NCBI GenBank assembly: GCA_028287505.1
Contig: JAQBPN010000093.1
Coordinates: 28,507 to 92,506, forward strand
Source of the DNA: Fibrobacterota bacterium
GTDB taxonomy: Bacteria > Fibrobacterota > Fibrobacteria > UBA11236
Reading direction: 5' to 3'
Length of the DNA stretch: 64,000 nt
The position numbers were made by a program, and so were the translations under genes. The notes beneath the pieces were generated by a model. It had not been told where the DNA came from, searched no databases, and saw only the letters and a list, made by a program, of their open reading frames with translations. This document shows, in pieces, positions 39,533 through 49,890 of this stretch. Each line of letters starts with the position of its first letter. Position 1 is the first letter of the stretch.

Positions 39533-40111
39533 CTATTTGGAAGCCAACTGCGAGGCTTCCGCCTTGATCATGCCTGGGGTCTGGTCGGAATCGAAGGTTT
39601 TGTACCGGATGTACTCCCCTTTTTCATTGATGACCAGAATGAGGGGGATGGAACCGGTGCCGTAGTTCTCGCCGAAGGTCCGGTCCTCGTCGTAGAAAAC
39701 GGGCATGTGGACCTTATAATCGCGGATGAAACTCCGGATATCGTCTTCGGTGTTGTATTTGATGGCGATGGCGATGGAGGTGAAACCCTGGGCGGTCAGT
39801 TCATCGGAGAGCTTTTGGACGTATGGGAATGCATGCTGGCAGTGGGGGCATTTGGCCGAGAAGTAGAAGATCATCAGCTTGCGATTGGAGAAATGGTTGA
39901 ATTTCATGTTCGCGTCGGAGATGGGCTTTGGGGTCAGGGCGAAATCGACATGATCGCGCTTGCCCTTCACCTTTTTGTCCGGCTCCCAAGTGGGCGGGGC
40001 TTCGGGCGCGATGGGTCCCTGTACGGGACCGCGCAGGGGTTGAGCGGTAACGAGGTTCAGCGCCAGTCCGGTCAGGAAGGAAACCGTCAGGAAAAGCTTG
40101 GTATGCCGCAT
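39533..40111 (-). CDS. TlpA-like secreted thioredoxin, copy 2
   Basis: 192 residues. Same plan as copy 1: signal peptide, Pro-rich linker, and C88-PH-C91 (FYFSAKCPHCQ) with GTGSIPLILVI. From ISDA to the C-terminus the two proteins are largely identical (for example SFIRDYKVHMPVF against GFIRDYKIHMPVF), pointing to a fairly recent duplication. ATG 40111 (MRHT) matches the start of copy 1; an upstream ATG 40123 directly abuts its AGGAG and is less likely. Confidence 0.9.
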   Translation of the reverse strand: MRHTKLFLTVSFLTGLALNLVTAQPLRGPVQGPIAPEAPPTWEPDKKVKGKRDHVDFALTPKPISDANMKFNHFSNRKLMIFYFSAKCPHCQHAFPYVQKLSDELTAQGFTSIAIAIKYNTEDDIRSFIRDYKVHMPVFYDEDRTFGENYGTGSIPLILVINEKGEYIRYKTFDSDQTPGMIKAEASQLASK

Positions 40112-40241
40112 AGAATCGTTCATCTCCTAAAATGGACCCTTGAAAAATACAAGGCTGCTGCGCAGCCGGACAAGCAATCCTTCAAAATATAAAAAAGAGC
40201 CCTATTCCGGCGTAAACGGGCCCCGGAACCAGGATGGAAAT

Positions 40242-40270
40242 TGTGGGGGGGTGTCTCAATATTGTATAAT
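40242..40270 (+). promoter_or_regulatory. Sigma-70 promoter of the PAS-phosphatase gene
   Basis: A perfect TATAAT (40265-40270) with TTGTGG (40242-40247) at 17-bp spacing, about 59 bases before the likely start. Confidence 0.6.
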
Positions 40271-40328
40271 TATAACGTGAAAATTACGGGATTTTGCGAC
40301 TCCTTCCCAGTCCTCTCGCGGACTTGAA

Positions 40329-42071
40329 TTGGACACTCCATTGGATTTCGGGCCCAACCATGGTGAACTGACCCCCGAGGTCTATAAGCTCAAGCAACAA
40401 AACGTCCAGCTCCAGCATCTCCTGAAGTACAAGGACGACGTCGAGATCCCCACGCTCAAGCGGCAGATGGCGCATTTCCAGCATGAGCTGCAAACGACCA
40501 AGGCCCAGCTCCACGAGACGGTCAAACAGGAAGATTTCATCGACCGGCAGTCCGGCATCATCCATATCGACAGGGATATGCGGGTGGTGAAGATCAACAG
40601 CTACGCCCTGGAAATCCTCGGGACCCTGCATACCCAGGCCATCGGCCGCCCCATCAAGGAAGTGGGCATCCATTCGCAATCCGGGCGGCCCATTTTCGGA
40701 GACATCGATTATTACCTGGAACCGGAAGGCAAGGAAAGCGAGTGGGAGAAGGAAATCCCCATGCCGAACGGGGAGAAGCGTTACTACCACTTCCGCAGCG
40801 CCCTGATCAACGGCACCCGGCTCATCAGCATCCACGAGGTGACCGATTTGCGCCTGTCCGAAAGCCGGGTCAAGGCCATCATCGGATCGTCCAAGGACGG
40901 CATCGCCCTGGTGGACGAAGGATCGGTCATCCGGTCCACCAACGCGCGCTTCGGAAAGCTCTTCGGCCTCAACTGGCGGCAATTCGCCGGCATGCAATTC
41001 GACATCGCCGCCGAGCTGCTGCAATACCATTTCACCGAGGCCCATGAGTTCATGGCCTTCTACGGCGCCATCCAGAAGGAGCCGCAGCTCCACGCCGAGC
41101 AGATCTTCGAGATGGTGCTGCCGCATTCCGCCACCTACCAGATCTACACCCGGCCCATCGTGGACGAGCAAAGCCGCCTGATCGGCCGCGTGTGGTTCGT
41201 CACGGACGTTTCCCAGTTCAAGGAAATGGAAAAGAAGCTGGTGGCCAACGCCGCCGACCTGGAAGTCAAGGTGAAGGAACGCACCGAAGAGCTGTACGTG
41301 CAGAACCAGGAAATGGTGCGCGTGCGCCAAGAGACGGAAATGGAATTGGACATGGCCAAGCAGGTCCAGCAAGGCATGCTGCCCAAAACCCTGCCGCGCC
41401 TGGAAGGCTACGAGGTGGCCGCCGCCTACGCCCCGACGGGCAAGGTCAGCGGCGACTTCTACGATTTCATCCGCCTGGACGAGGACCGGATTTTCATGCT
41501 CATGACGGACGTCTCCGGCCATGGAGTGCCCGCGGCCCTGGTTACGGCCATGGCCAAGATGTCCTTCGACCGGCACGTGAAGTCCGGATTGTCGGTCGCG
41601 CAAATCCTCACCAACGTGAACGTGGATCTGTGCGCCGCCATCAACACGGACCACTATCTCACCGCCTTCGCGGGCATCCTGAACCTAAGGAGCGGGCGCC
41701 TCATCTACAGCCGCGTCTGCCACCCCTATCCGGTCGTCTACCGGCACGCCACCAATACCCTGGAGCACCTGCAGATGCGCGGCGGGTTCTTCCTGGGCAT
41801 GTTCGAGGACAACACTTATACCGAGCAGGAAACCGTCCTTCACCCGGGCGATCTCATTTTCGTGTACACGGACGGCATCAACGAGAGCTTCAACAACAAA
41901 GACGAACTTTACGGGCGGAAACGCCTGGATGCGGTCATCAAGAAGTACTCACCTTTAGGTTCGTCGGAAACCATCGCCCAGGCGCAGATGGACAAGGAGC
42001 GCTTTTCCGAAGGGCGCCAGAGCCTGGATGATATTTCCATTTTCGCCATTAAACGGCGCGAGCCGCGCTGA
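40329..42071 (+). CDS. PAS-domain PP2C/SpoIIE-type phosphatase
   Basis: About 580 residues. N-terminal coiled coil (LKQQNVQLQHLLKYKDDVEI), two PAS-like domains (about 65-165 and 170-300), a linking coiled coil (VKVKERTEELYVQNQEM) and a C-terminal SpoIIE-type phosphatase (360-575) with GDFYDF, MTDVSGHGVPAALV and VYTDGINESF metal sites. Usually dephosphorylates anti-anti-sigma or partner-switch proteins; no such partner is in the window. No ATG lies near the front; TTG 40329 is the likely start, without a visible ribosome binding site. Confidence 0.88.
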   Translation: MDTPLDFGPNHGELTPEVYKLKQQNVQLQHLLKYKDDVEIPTLKRQMAHFQHELQTTKAQLHETVKQEDFIDRQSGIIHIDRDMRVVKINSYALEILGTLHTQAIGRPIKEVGIHSQSGRPIFGDIDYYLEPEGKESEWEKEIPMPNGEKRYYHFRSALINGTRLISIHEVTDLRLSESRVKAIIGSSKDGIALVDEGSVIRSTNARFGKLFGLNWRQFAGMQFDIAAELLQYHFTEAHEFMAFYGAIQKEPQLHAEQIFEMVLPHSATYQIYTRPIVDEQSRLIGRVWFVTDVSQFKEMEKKLVANAADLEVKVKERTEELYVQNQEMVRVRQETEMELDMAKQVQQGMLPKTLPRLEGYEVAAAYAPTGKVSGDFYDFIRLDEDRIFMLMTDVSGHGVPAALVTAMAKMSFDRHVKSGLSVAQILTNVNVDLCAAINTDHYLTAFAGILNLRSGRLIYSRVCHPYPVVYRHATNTLEHLQMRGGFFLGMFEDNTYTEQETVLHPGDLIFVYTDGINESFNNKDELYGRKRLDAVIKKYSPLGSSETIAQAQMDKERFSEGRQSLDDISIFAIKRREPR

Positions 42072-42149
42072 TCGGCTCCCAGCCGAAAGCGTTCCCGTTC
42101 CGCCGTTCCGATATTTATCTTGATCCATCATGTCCGGGAGGGATTCCAG

Positions 42150-43135
<986 letters not shown>

Positions 43136-43139
<4 letters not shown>

Positions 43140-44617
43140 AGGAACTCCCCACCACCCTGGGAGCGCTCAAGCGCTCGGGATACCGCAGCAAGCCGGTCAA
43201 GGAAGAGCTGCGCGACAATCTGCTTGCGCGTATACGCGGCGGCGGCCCCCTCATGCCGGGCGTGATCGGGTACGATGAAACCGTTCTCAAGCAGTTGACC
43301 CATGCCATCCTGTCCAAGCACGATATCCTGTTGCTGGGACTGCGCGGGCAGGGCAAGACGCGCATCCTCCGCAAGCTGGCCGAGTTCCTGGACGAGTCCA
43401 TACCCATCGTGGCGGGAAGCGAGGTCAACGACGACCCCTTCGCGCCCATTTCCCGTTTCGCCCAGGAGATAATCTCGGAACTCGGGGACCAGACGCCCAT
43501 CGAATGGATCGGGCGCGAGCGCCGCTACGGCGAAAAGCTGGCGACGCCGGACGTCTCGATGGCGGATCTCATCGGCGACATCGATCCGGTGAAGGCATTC
43601 CACCAGAAGATCGGCTACGGCCACGAAGGCGCCATCCAGTTCGGCATCATTCCCAGGACCAACCGCGGTATCTTCGTCATCAACGAACTGCCGGATCTCC
43701 AGGCCCGCATCCAGGTGGGGCTGCTCAACATCATGGAGGAGCGCGATATCCAGATCCGCAGCTTTCGCGTGCGCATCCCGCTTGACATCCTGATGGCGTT
43801 CTCGGCGAATCCGGAAGACTACACCAATCGCGGCAACATCATCACCCCGCTCAAGGACCGCATCGACTCCCAGATCATCACCCACTACCCCAAGAGCGCG
43901 GAAGCGGCCATGGAAATCACCCGCCAGGAAGCCTGGCTGGATCGTCCCGCCGCCGCGGTCAAGGCCGTGATTCCGGAAACGGTGCGCCTGATCGTGGAGC
44001 AGATCGCTTTCGAGGCCCGCGAGGACAAGGACTACGTGGACCAAAAGTCCGGCGTCTCGGCGCGGTTGCCCATCGCGGCCATGGAGCTTCTGGCCAGCGC
44101 GGTGGAATTGCGCGGAGCCCTGACGGGAGAAGCCGCGCCGCGGGCGCGCCTTTCGGACCTGGAGAGCGTGGTCCCCGCCATCACCGGAAAGCTCGAGCTG
44201 GTCTACGCCGGGGAGCAGGAAGGTCCCGCCAATATCGCCCGGGCCATGGTCGGCAAGGCCGTGAGGACCATCTTCCACAAGCATTTCCAGGATCCCTACA
44301 ACAAAAAAGAGAAGCAACCGGAAGCCAACCCCTATTATCCGGTGGTCTCCTGGTTCGAAAAGGGAAACCAGCTGACCTTGGGCGATCGCATGACGGACGC
44401 GGAATACCGCAAGGCGCTGGAATCGGTTCCGGACATCCGCAAGGTGCTGGCCCACGGCGCCCTGGACCCCAAGGCCCTCGAGAAGGACAAAGCCGAAGAC
44501 ATGCTGCATCTGGAACTGTTGCTGGAAGGCCTGCATCTGCATTCCAGGCTCAGCAAGGAGAATCTCACGGAGGGTTTCGTGTACCGGGACATGATGTCGG
44601 ACATACTGAAGGGATAG
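43136..44617 (+). CDS. Magnesium chelatase-like AAA ATPase
   Basis: 493 residues. Walker A LGLRGQGKT (G68-T75), Walker B GIFVINELPD, and FSANPEDYTNRG sensor region place it in the BchI/ChlI or MoxR-like AAA class. Such ATPases act with a VWA partner to remodel or load metal or proteins. It is coupled to galE upstream (ATGA overlap) and followed 4 bases later by a VWA gene, so an ATPase-VWA pair is very likely. No BchH-like subunit is present. Substrate unknown. Confidence 0.88.
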
Positions 44618-44621
44618 ACGG

Positions 44622-45749
44622 ATGGAAATCCGCTATGGCATGCCGTTTCCCGATCCCGAGGGGGGCGAAGGCGAAGACAAGATCGATTTGACCGATCTCT
44701 TCTCCCAACTGTTCCTTCGCAGCAACGGGGACGTGGGCCAGGCGCTGGAATGGCTGCGCCGCATCGCGGAGCGCCAGGGCTGGCTCAACCGCGAACGCAC
44801 CTTCGAGGATATGCTGGACCAGCTCGAGGAAAAGGGCGTGCTCAAGCGCGACAAGGACGGGTTCGAAATCACCCCCGCGGGCGACAAGGCCGTGCGGGAA
44901 TCGGTTTTCGAGCGCGTCTTCAAGGGGATGGGCAAGGGTCTGCGCGGCAACCACAATACCGGCAAGCTGGGCCGCGGCGGAGAGCGCCAGGCGGAGACCC
45001 GGCCGTACGCATTCGGCGACGATCTGTCGGATCTGGATTTCAACGCCACCATCAGGAACAGCCTCCGGCGGGGCGGCGAAGAGGCGGCCGGAGGGATCGA
45101 GTGGACCGGGATGCCCGCGGACGGGCTTTCCGAGGACGACTTCGAAGTGCACGAACGGGAGCAACTCGCCAGCTGCTCCACCGTGCTCATGCTGGACATC
45201 AGCCACAGCATGATACTTTACGGCGAAGATCGCATCACTCCCGCCAAGATGGTGGCCATGTCCCTGGTGGAGTTCGTGAAGAGGCATTATCCCCGCGACA
45301 CGCTGGACGTGATCACCTTCGGAGACGAGGCCAAGGAAATCCCCGCCGACCGCATCGCCCATGTTTCCGTCGGTCCCTTCCATACCAATACCTGCGACGG
45401 CCTGCGCCTGGCCCAGACCCTGTTGCGCAAGCGCAAGAATACCAACAAGCAGATTTTCATGGTGACGGACGGCAAGCCCTCGGCCGTTTTCGACCGCGGC
45501 CGCCTGTACCGGAATTCCTTCGGCCTGGATCCGCTGGTTCTCCAGAAGACGTTCGCGGAAGGCCGGGCCTGCCGCAAGAACAAGATCCGCGTCTGCACCT
45601 TCATGATCGCCAAGGATCCCTACCTTATCGAATTCGTGGAAGAATTCAGCAAGGTATGCGCAGGCAAGGCTTTCTATACCGGTCTGGACGGCCTGGGCGA
45701 GTTCGTGTTCGTGGATTACGCCGCGCATAGGCGCGGCAAGGTCCGCTGA
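44622..45749 (+). CDS. VWA-domain protein, partner of the AAA ATPase
   Basis: 375 residues. An N-terminal helical part of about 110 residues and a Gly/acidic linker precede a von Willebrand factor A domain whose metal-site motif is DISHSM (Asp192, Ser194, Ser196), followed by a MVTDGKPSA strand. It matches the second subunit of MoxR/ChlI-VWA pairs. It starts 4 bases after the ATPase stop. Cytoplasmic; function inferred from the pair. Confidence 0.88.
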   Translation: MEIRYGMPFPDPEGGEGEDKIDLTDLFSQLFLRSNGDVGQALEWLRRIAERQGWLNRERTFEDMLDQLEEKGVLKRDKDGFEITPAGDKAVRESVFERVFKGMGKGLRGNHNTGKLGRGGERQAETRPYAFGDDLSDLDFNATIRNSLRRGGEEAAGGIEWTGMPADGLSEDDFEVHEREQLASCSTVLMLDISHSMILYGEDRITPAKMVAMSLVEFVKRHYPRDTLDVITFGDEAKEIPADRIAHVSVGPFHTNTCDGLRLAQTLLRKRKNTNKQIFMVTDGKPSAVFDRGRLYRNSFGLDPLVLQKTFAEGRACRKNKIRVCTFMIAKDPYLIEFVEEFSKVCAGKAFYTGLDGLGEFVFVDYAAHRRGKVR

Positions 45750-45890
45750 GCCGGTTCCCCCGGACTCCGCGCCTTTTCCGCCCCCTCCAGACCCCCCTGC
45801 CCGGTTTCCCGGTTCCCTTCCGATTACTGTTACAAACCGTCCGGTTTACGCGTCCAATCCGCAAAAGGGATGCAACCCGGAGGCCCGCGC

Positions 45891-46703
45891 ATGGAACCGT
45901 ATTCCACCATCAGTGTCGTGATTCCCTATTACAATGAGGCCGGCTTCCTGCCGCAGACCTTGCGCACCATCCTGGACCAGACCCGGCGGCCCGATCAGCT
46001 CGTCCTCATCGACAATGGCTCCAGCGACGGAACGGAGGATCTCTGCCGCGCCCTGCTGGAGGGTTGCGCGATTCCCGAGATCCTGTTTCTCCGGGAATCC
46101 CGCCCCGGGAAAATCTTCGCCTTGGAGGCCGCAGGCCCGTGGGTGACCGGGGAGTTCGTGGCCTTCGCGGATGCGGACATCCAGTACCCGCCGCGTTACC
46201 TGGAGACGGCCGAACGGCTTTTCCGCACCGCCCCGCCCGGCACGGCCGCTGTGATGGCGCTCTACCTCCATGGCGCGGCGGGGGAGATGCCAGGGCTCCT
46301 TTACCGTCTGGTCATGCCATTGCTCTCGCGCATTTTCCCCACCAAGTGCCTGACCGGCGGCGGCGGCCAGGTCTTCCGCACCGCGACCTTCCGGAAGGCG
46401 GGCGGTTTTTCCGCCGCCACGTGGAATTACGTGCTGCTCGATCACGAGATCATGCACCGCATGTTCAAGCTGGGAAAATCCCGCTATCATCCCGACTTCT
46501 GGTGCCTGCACACCAATCGGCGGGGCAGCCGCCGCAGCGTGCGGTGGAACCTTTGGGAACGCTTTCTATACCTGTATATGCCGCCCGCATTCCTGGACTG
46601 GTATTTCTACCGCTTCCTGGGGCCGCGCCTGGCCAAGCGGCGCATGACCCAGCTCAGCTTGCGGGAACAGTCCTGGAACCGGAAAGTGGGGATGCCCGGA
46701 TGA
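45891..46703 (+). CDS. GT2-family glycosyltransferase
   Basis: 270 residues. GT-A fold: ISVVIPYYNEAGFLPQTLRTIL, VLIDNGSSDGTED, ESRPGKIFALEAAG and the metal-site DADIQYPPRYLE. A C-terminal region with LYMPPAFLDWYFYRFL may sit on the membrane. Acceptor unknown; likely envelope polysaccharide or glycolipid. ATG 45891 has GGAGG 7 bases upstream; ATG 45870 is less likely. It is followed by a tandem GATGACCGGAA repeat and a convergent diguanylate cyclase. Confidence 0.88.
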   Translation: MEPYSTISVVIPYYNEAGFLPQTLRTILDQTRRPDQLVLIDNGSSDGTEDLCRALLEGCAIPEILFLRESRPGKIFALEAAGPWVTGEFVAFADADIQYPPRYLETAERLFRTAPPGTAAVMALYLHGAAGEMPGLLYRLVMPLLSRIFPTKCLTGGGGQVFRTATFRKAGGFSAATWNYVLLDHEIMHRMFKLGKSRYHPDFWCLHTNRRGSRRSVRWNLWERFLYLYMPPAFLDWYFYRFLGPRLAKRRMTQLSLREQSWNRKVGMPG

Positions 46704-46745
46704 CCGGAAGATGACCGGAAAGTAAAGGCCCGGGAAACGGGACCG

Positions 46746-47867
46746 CTAGTCCCCGCGCTGGAATCCGATGGCGTCTCCGCCTTGTTCCTTGACCGCGTAC
46801 ATGGCCTCGTCGGCGCGCTGGATGAATTCCTTGACAGCCTGATGGACTTCCTTGCCCTCGTCCGAGGGAAGGTATTGGGCGATGCCGATGGAAAGCGAAG
46901 TGGGGTCCACCCGCAACCTGCGGAAGGCGGACAGAATGCGCTCGCAAATGACCTTGGCGCCTTCGGACTTGGTGTCCGGCAGGAGCAATACGAATTCGTC
47001 GCCGCCGTAGCGGTAGGCTGAATCCATTTCCTGGCGTATTTCGCTCATGAAGATGTTGCCCAGCATCACAAGCAGGTGATCGCCCGCCTGGTGGCCCTTG
47101 GAATCGTTGTAGACCTTGAATTTGTCCACGTCGATGAGGGCGATGGATACGGGCCGGTTGGGAAAACGCTTCTGGGCCCGGATGACCCTGCCCAATTCGG
47201 CGTTCAGGTGGCGGACGTTGTGCAATCCGGTCAGGCTGTCCGTGATCACCAGGCGGAGCAACTGCTCGTTCTTCTCGTGCAACTGGCTTTCCAGGTGCTT
47301 GCGCTTGGAGATGTTGCTGCAATTGAAGACTTCGCCGATCACCTCTTTGTCCCGGTTGAGCATGCGCGCCACGCTCAGGGATATCCAGATGTCTTCGCCG
47401 GAGTCGGCCTGTTTGATCAAAAGTTCCGGGGCTTCCGCGGATCCGGTTTCGTCCACCCGGGCCAGCAGGGCGGATATCTCCACCGGGCTGGCGAAGAGGG
47501 CGTGGACTTCCTTGCCCAGGACATCGGTCTGGGACATGCCGAAGGCGCGTTCCGAACCGCGGTTGAACTTGAGGATGCGGTGTTCCACGTCGGTGGTGAA
47601 AATGATGTTGCCGGAGTTGGTGATCACCGACTCGAAATACCAGGCTTTGGCTTCCAGGCGTTTTTGCTTGAGGGAGAATACCTGAAGGTCTTCCAGGAAG
47701 GTGCCGGCCTGTTTGTGAAGCCAGATGCAAAGCCCCGCCAAGGCGGCGGCGAAGCCGTATCCCAGGAACGGGTGGTACTTATGGGCGAGGAATGCGCCGC
47801 ACAATCCAAACAGGACCACCAACGTATACGCAAGGGAAGTCTTCCATCCCCGTTTCCCGATTAGCAT
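46746..47867 (-). CDS. PAS-GGDEF diguanylate cyclase
   Basis: 373 residues. Two N-terminal membrane helices (about 10-50), a PAS domain (about 75-195) and a GGDEF domain with an intact GGDEF signature (288-292, YRYGGDEFVLLLP), so it should make cyclic di-GMP at the inner membrane. The product-inhibition I-site is not standard: five residues before GGDEF the segment reads RQEMD rather than RxxD. No EAL domain. It converges on the GT2 gene and follows the GT9 gene in the same direction. Confidence 0.92.
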   Translation of the reverse strand: MLIGKRGWKTSLAYTLVVLFGLCGAFLAHKYHPFLGYGFAAALAGLCIWLHKQAGTFLEDLQVFSLKQKRLEAKAWYFESVITNSGNIIFTTDVEHRILKFNRGSERAFGMSQTDVLGKEVHALFASPVEISALLARVDETGSAEAPELLIKQADSGEDIWISLSVARMLNRDKEVIGEVFNCSNISKRKHLESQLHEKNEQLLRLVITDSLTGLHNVRHLNAELGRVIRAQKRFPNRPVSIALIDVDKFKVYNDSKGHQAGDHLLVMLGNIFMSEIRQEMDSAYRYGGDEFVLLLPDTKSEGAKVICERILSAFRRLRVDPTSLSIGIAQYLPSDEGKEVHQAVKEFIQRADEAMYAVKEQGGDAIGFQRGD

Positions 47868-47882
47868 GTCGATGGGCTGATT

Positions 47883-49370
47883 TTACCTTTCTGCAACGGG
47901 TATTTCAATGGAAAGAGCTTCTTCCAGGAGGGCTTTTCCGAAGCGGGCTTTGCGTGCAATCAGGTATGCGGGCAAATCTCCAAGGGGCAACCCGTTCACG
48001 GCGATCCGATAGGCCTCCCAGATCAGGTTGGCCCGGGTATCTTCGGCCCATTCCCGGTCGACGGCCTCGAGGGCGGAAAGGTTCTCCGCGGTCGGTTCCA
48101 GAATCGATTTCTCCAAAGCGCCGCCCAGCTTTTCCCGCAACCCCTCCGGTCGGGGCGGGTCTCCCGGTCCGCCTTCGGGATGGCGATCCAGCGCTTTCAT
48201 CAATCCCGCCGCGCGGCCCAGGCTGGGGTGGGGTCGCCGTTTCGCATCGTGCAACACCTGGGCCTGGAAGGAATCGTCCCAGCCGGTTTCCCACATCGGG
48301 AATCCCGGAGGCGGGATTCCCTCCAGGAGATAGGCGGCCACCTCGTCCGCGCGCAGGTGCGCGAGGCCGGGATGTTCCCGGTCGAAGGCCAGATCGGGAA
48401 GCGGAGTGGCATCGGTCTGGATCAGGACATGGCCTTTGCCGTAAGGGCCGGTTTCCACGGGATTGGAAGCGCCGAAAAGGGCCAACGTCTGCACGCCGCC
48501 GGCAGCGGCAAGGTGCATGGCCACGGTGTCTCCGGTCACGACCATGCGCGCATGGGTGCAGACCCAGGCCGCCCCGGCCAACGATGTGGCGCCGACGCAA
48601 TCCACCACGGCTGCGCGGGCGGCCGCGTCCAGTCCGGCCGAGATCCGTTCCATCACGGCCCTCTCTTCGGGCGCGCCGGTGAATGCGATGGTGAATCCCG
48701 CCCGGGCGCACCGCACCGCCAGGCCGGCCCACTGCGATTCCGGCCAGCGTTTTCCCGCCCAGGCCGAACCGGGGTGGAAGGCGAGATATTCCCCGGGCAC
48801 CAGGGATTTGCAGGCATCGGGCCGCAGGAGCGGAGGCAATAGGGTCGCCGCGTTTTCCGCCCGGCGTTGCGAGGGTCGGGGATTGCCGCCGCCCAAGGCA
48901 TGCGATATGGCGCGGATATAGATGTCGACGACGTGCCAGCCGTTGCCGCCGCGGTCCGCGGGGATGGCCGCGAGATGTTCCAGGAAGCGGGATTGGATCC
49001 GGAAGTTGGTATTGCAGATGAATTCCAGGCCGATTTTCCGATCGGCCCGGATGAAACTTTGTATCAACCCTCCGGAGCGCTCCTGGAACAGGTTGGCGGA
49101 AAGCGCGTAGCGGGTGGACGCCAGATCGGCCAGAAAGGATTCCAGCAGTTCCATGACCCCGGCCGCGTCTCCGGCGTTCCAGAATGCCTTCAGGGCGCGT
49201 TTGGGAATGGGAATCACGCGGCGGATCAAGGGGCTTCCCTGCACCAGGTCGCGGCACTCCTCTCCCACCAGATAATCCACCTCCAGGCCGGGATGCTGCG
49301 CTTTGATGCGGCGGATGGCCTGCAGGGCCATGATCACATCGCCGGGATTATGGGGCAGTATGACGAGCAT
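47883..49370 (-). CDS. GT9-family glycosyltransferase with C-terminal extension
   Basis: About 495 residues. GT9 features: VILPHNPGDVIMALQAIRRI, FHPGSAWAGKRWPESQWAGL, and MVVTGDTVAMHLAAAGGVQTLALFGAS. The catalytic part ends near residue 340; about 150 further residues (FPMWETGWDDSFQ onward) are not typical and are partly helical. ATG 49370 matches the family start; TTG 49382 would overlap the stop of the upstream small ORF. Likely acts on lipopolysaccharide or another envelope glycan. Confidence 0.85.
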   Translation of the reverse strand: MLVILPHNPGDVIMALQAIRRIKAQHPGLEVDYLVGEECRDLVQGSPLIRRVIPIPKRALKAFWNAGDAAGVMELLESFLADLASTRYALSANLFQERSGGLIQSFIRADRKIGLEFICNTNFRIQSRFLEHLAAIPADRGGNGWHVVDIYIRAISHALGGGNPRPSQRRAENAATLLPPLLRPDACKSLVPGEYLAFHPGSAWAGKRWPESQWAGLAVRCARAGFTIAFTGAPEERAVMERISAGLDAAARAAVVDCVGATSLAGAAWVCTHARMVVTGDTVAMHLAAAGGVQTLALFGASNPVETGPYGKGHVLIQTDATPLPDLAFDREHPGLAHLRADEVAAYLLEGIPPPGFPMWETGWDDSFQAQVLHDAKRRPHPSLGRAAGLMKALDRHPEGGPGDPPRPEGLREKLGGALEKSILEPTAENLSALEAVDREWAEDTRANLIWEAYRIAVNGLPLGDLPAYLIARKARFGKALLEEALSIEIPVAER

Positions 49371-49378
49371 GGGGCCGT

Positions 49379-49543
49379 TCAAGCCTGGCCGTACTTTCGC
49401 TCTTTGCGGGTTTCCTGCGCCGCCAGCAGGCGGGCCAGCAGGGCGAGCTGTTCCCGGCGGGAAATTTCGATTCCCTGGGCCAGTTTGACTTCCGCGTCGC
49501 GCGCCAATCTCGCCGTCTCGGTGGGTTCCATGGTCTCAAGCAT
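49379..49543 (-). CDS. Small protein of unknown function
   Basis: About 54 residues if ATG 49543 is used (50 from ATG 49531). The core ETARLARDAEVKLAQGIEIS is helical, as is the end (LALLARLLAAQETRKERKYGQA). It has no clear ribosome binding site. The overlap or near-overlap with the following GT9 gene suggests coupling. It could be a false call. Confidence 0.4.
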   Translation of the reverse strand: MLETMEPTETARLARDAEVKLAQGIEISRREQLALLARLLAAQETRKERKYGQA

Positions 49544-49671
49544 GGCATTTTTCGCATTGGAAAAACAAGCCGCCCGCTCTATGACGGATGATCGCGGCAA
49601 TCTTTCCCGGAACCGTCGATTGGGGAGGATTTCCGTTGGAAAGCAGGGCCATTGCTGCTAATTTTCCCTGC

Positions 49672-49878
49672 ATGCCCAGATACTCCATCGCCTTCATTAC
49701 GCCTAAACCCTCATTGGTACACCAGGTGGTGGAGATGGATTCCCGGGAGTCGGCGCTGCGTTACTTCTTCAACCAATACGTGACCCACGGATACTCCCAG
49801 GACTCCGAAGGCTTCAGCTACTTCAAAGAGGATTTTTCCGATTCGGAAAACCCTTTGGGCAGCATCGTCGAAATCTAG
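49672..49878 (+). CDS. Small conserved-looking protein upstream of ddl
   Basis: 68 residues, not recognised. It is soluble and acidic at the end (SYFKEDFSDSENPLGSIVEI). The frame is open upstream but MPRYSIAFITPKPS is the likely start. It stops 12 bases before ddl, which argues for a shared transcript. Confidence 0.6.
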   Translation: MPRYSIAFITPKPSLVHQVVEMDSRESALRYFFNQYVTHGYSQDSEGFSYFKEDFSDSENPLGSIVEI

Positions 49879-49890
49879 GGAACAGCCTCC

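Noticed and set aside
38354..40192. A 612-codon plus-strand frame
   Set aside because: Antisense to rluA and both tlpA-like genes, which have clear catalytic motifs.
40284..41654. A 456-codon minus-strand frame
   Set aside because: Antisense to the PAS-phosphatase gene; no start signal or motif.
46694..46720. Tandem GATGACCGGAA repeat after the GT2 gene
   Set aside because: Only two 11-bp units between convergent genes; too short to interpret.
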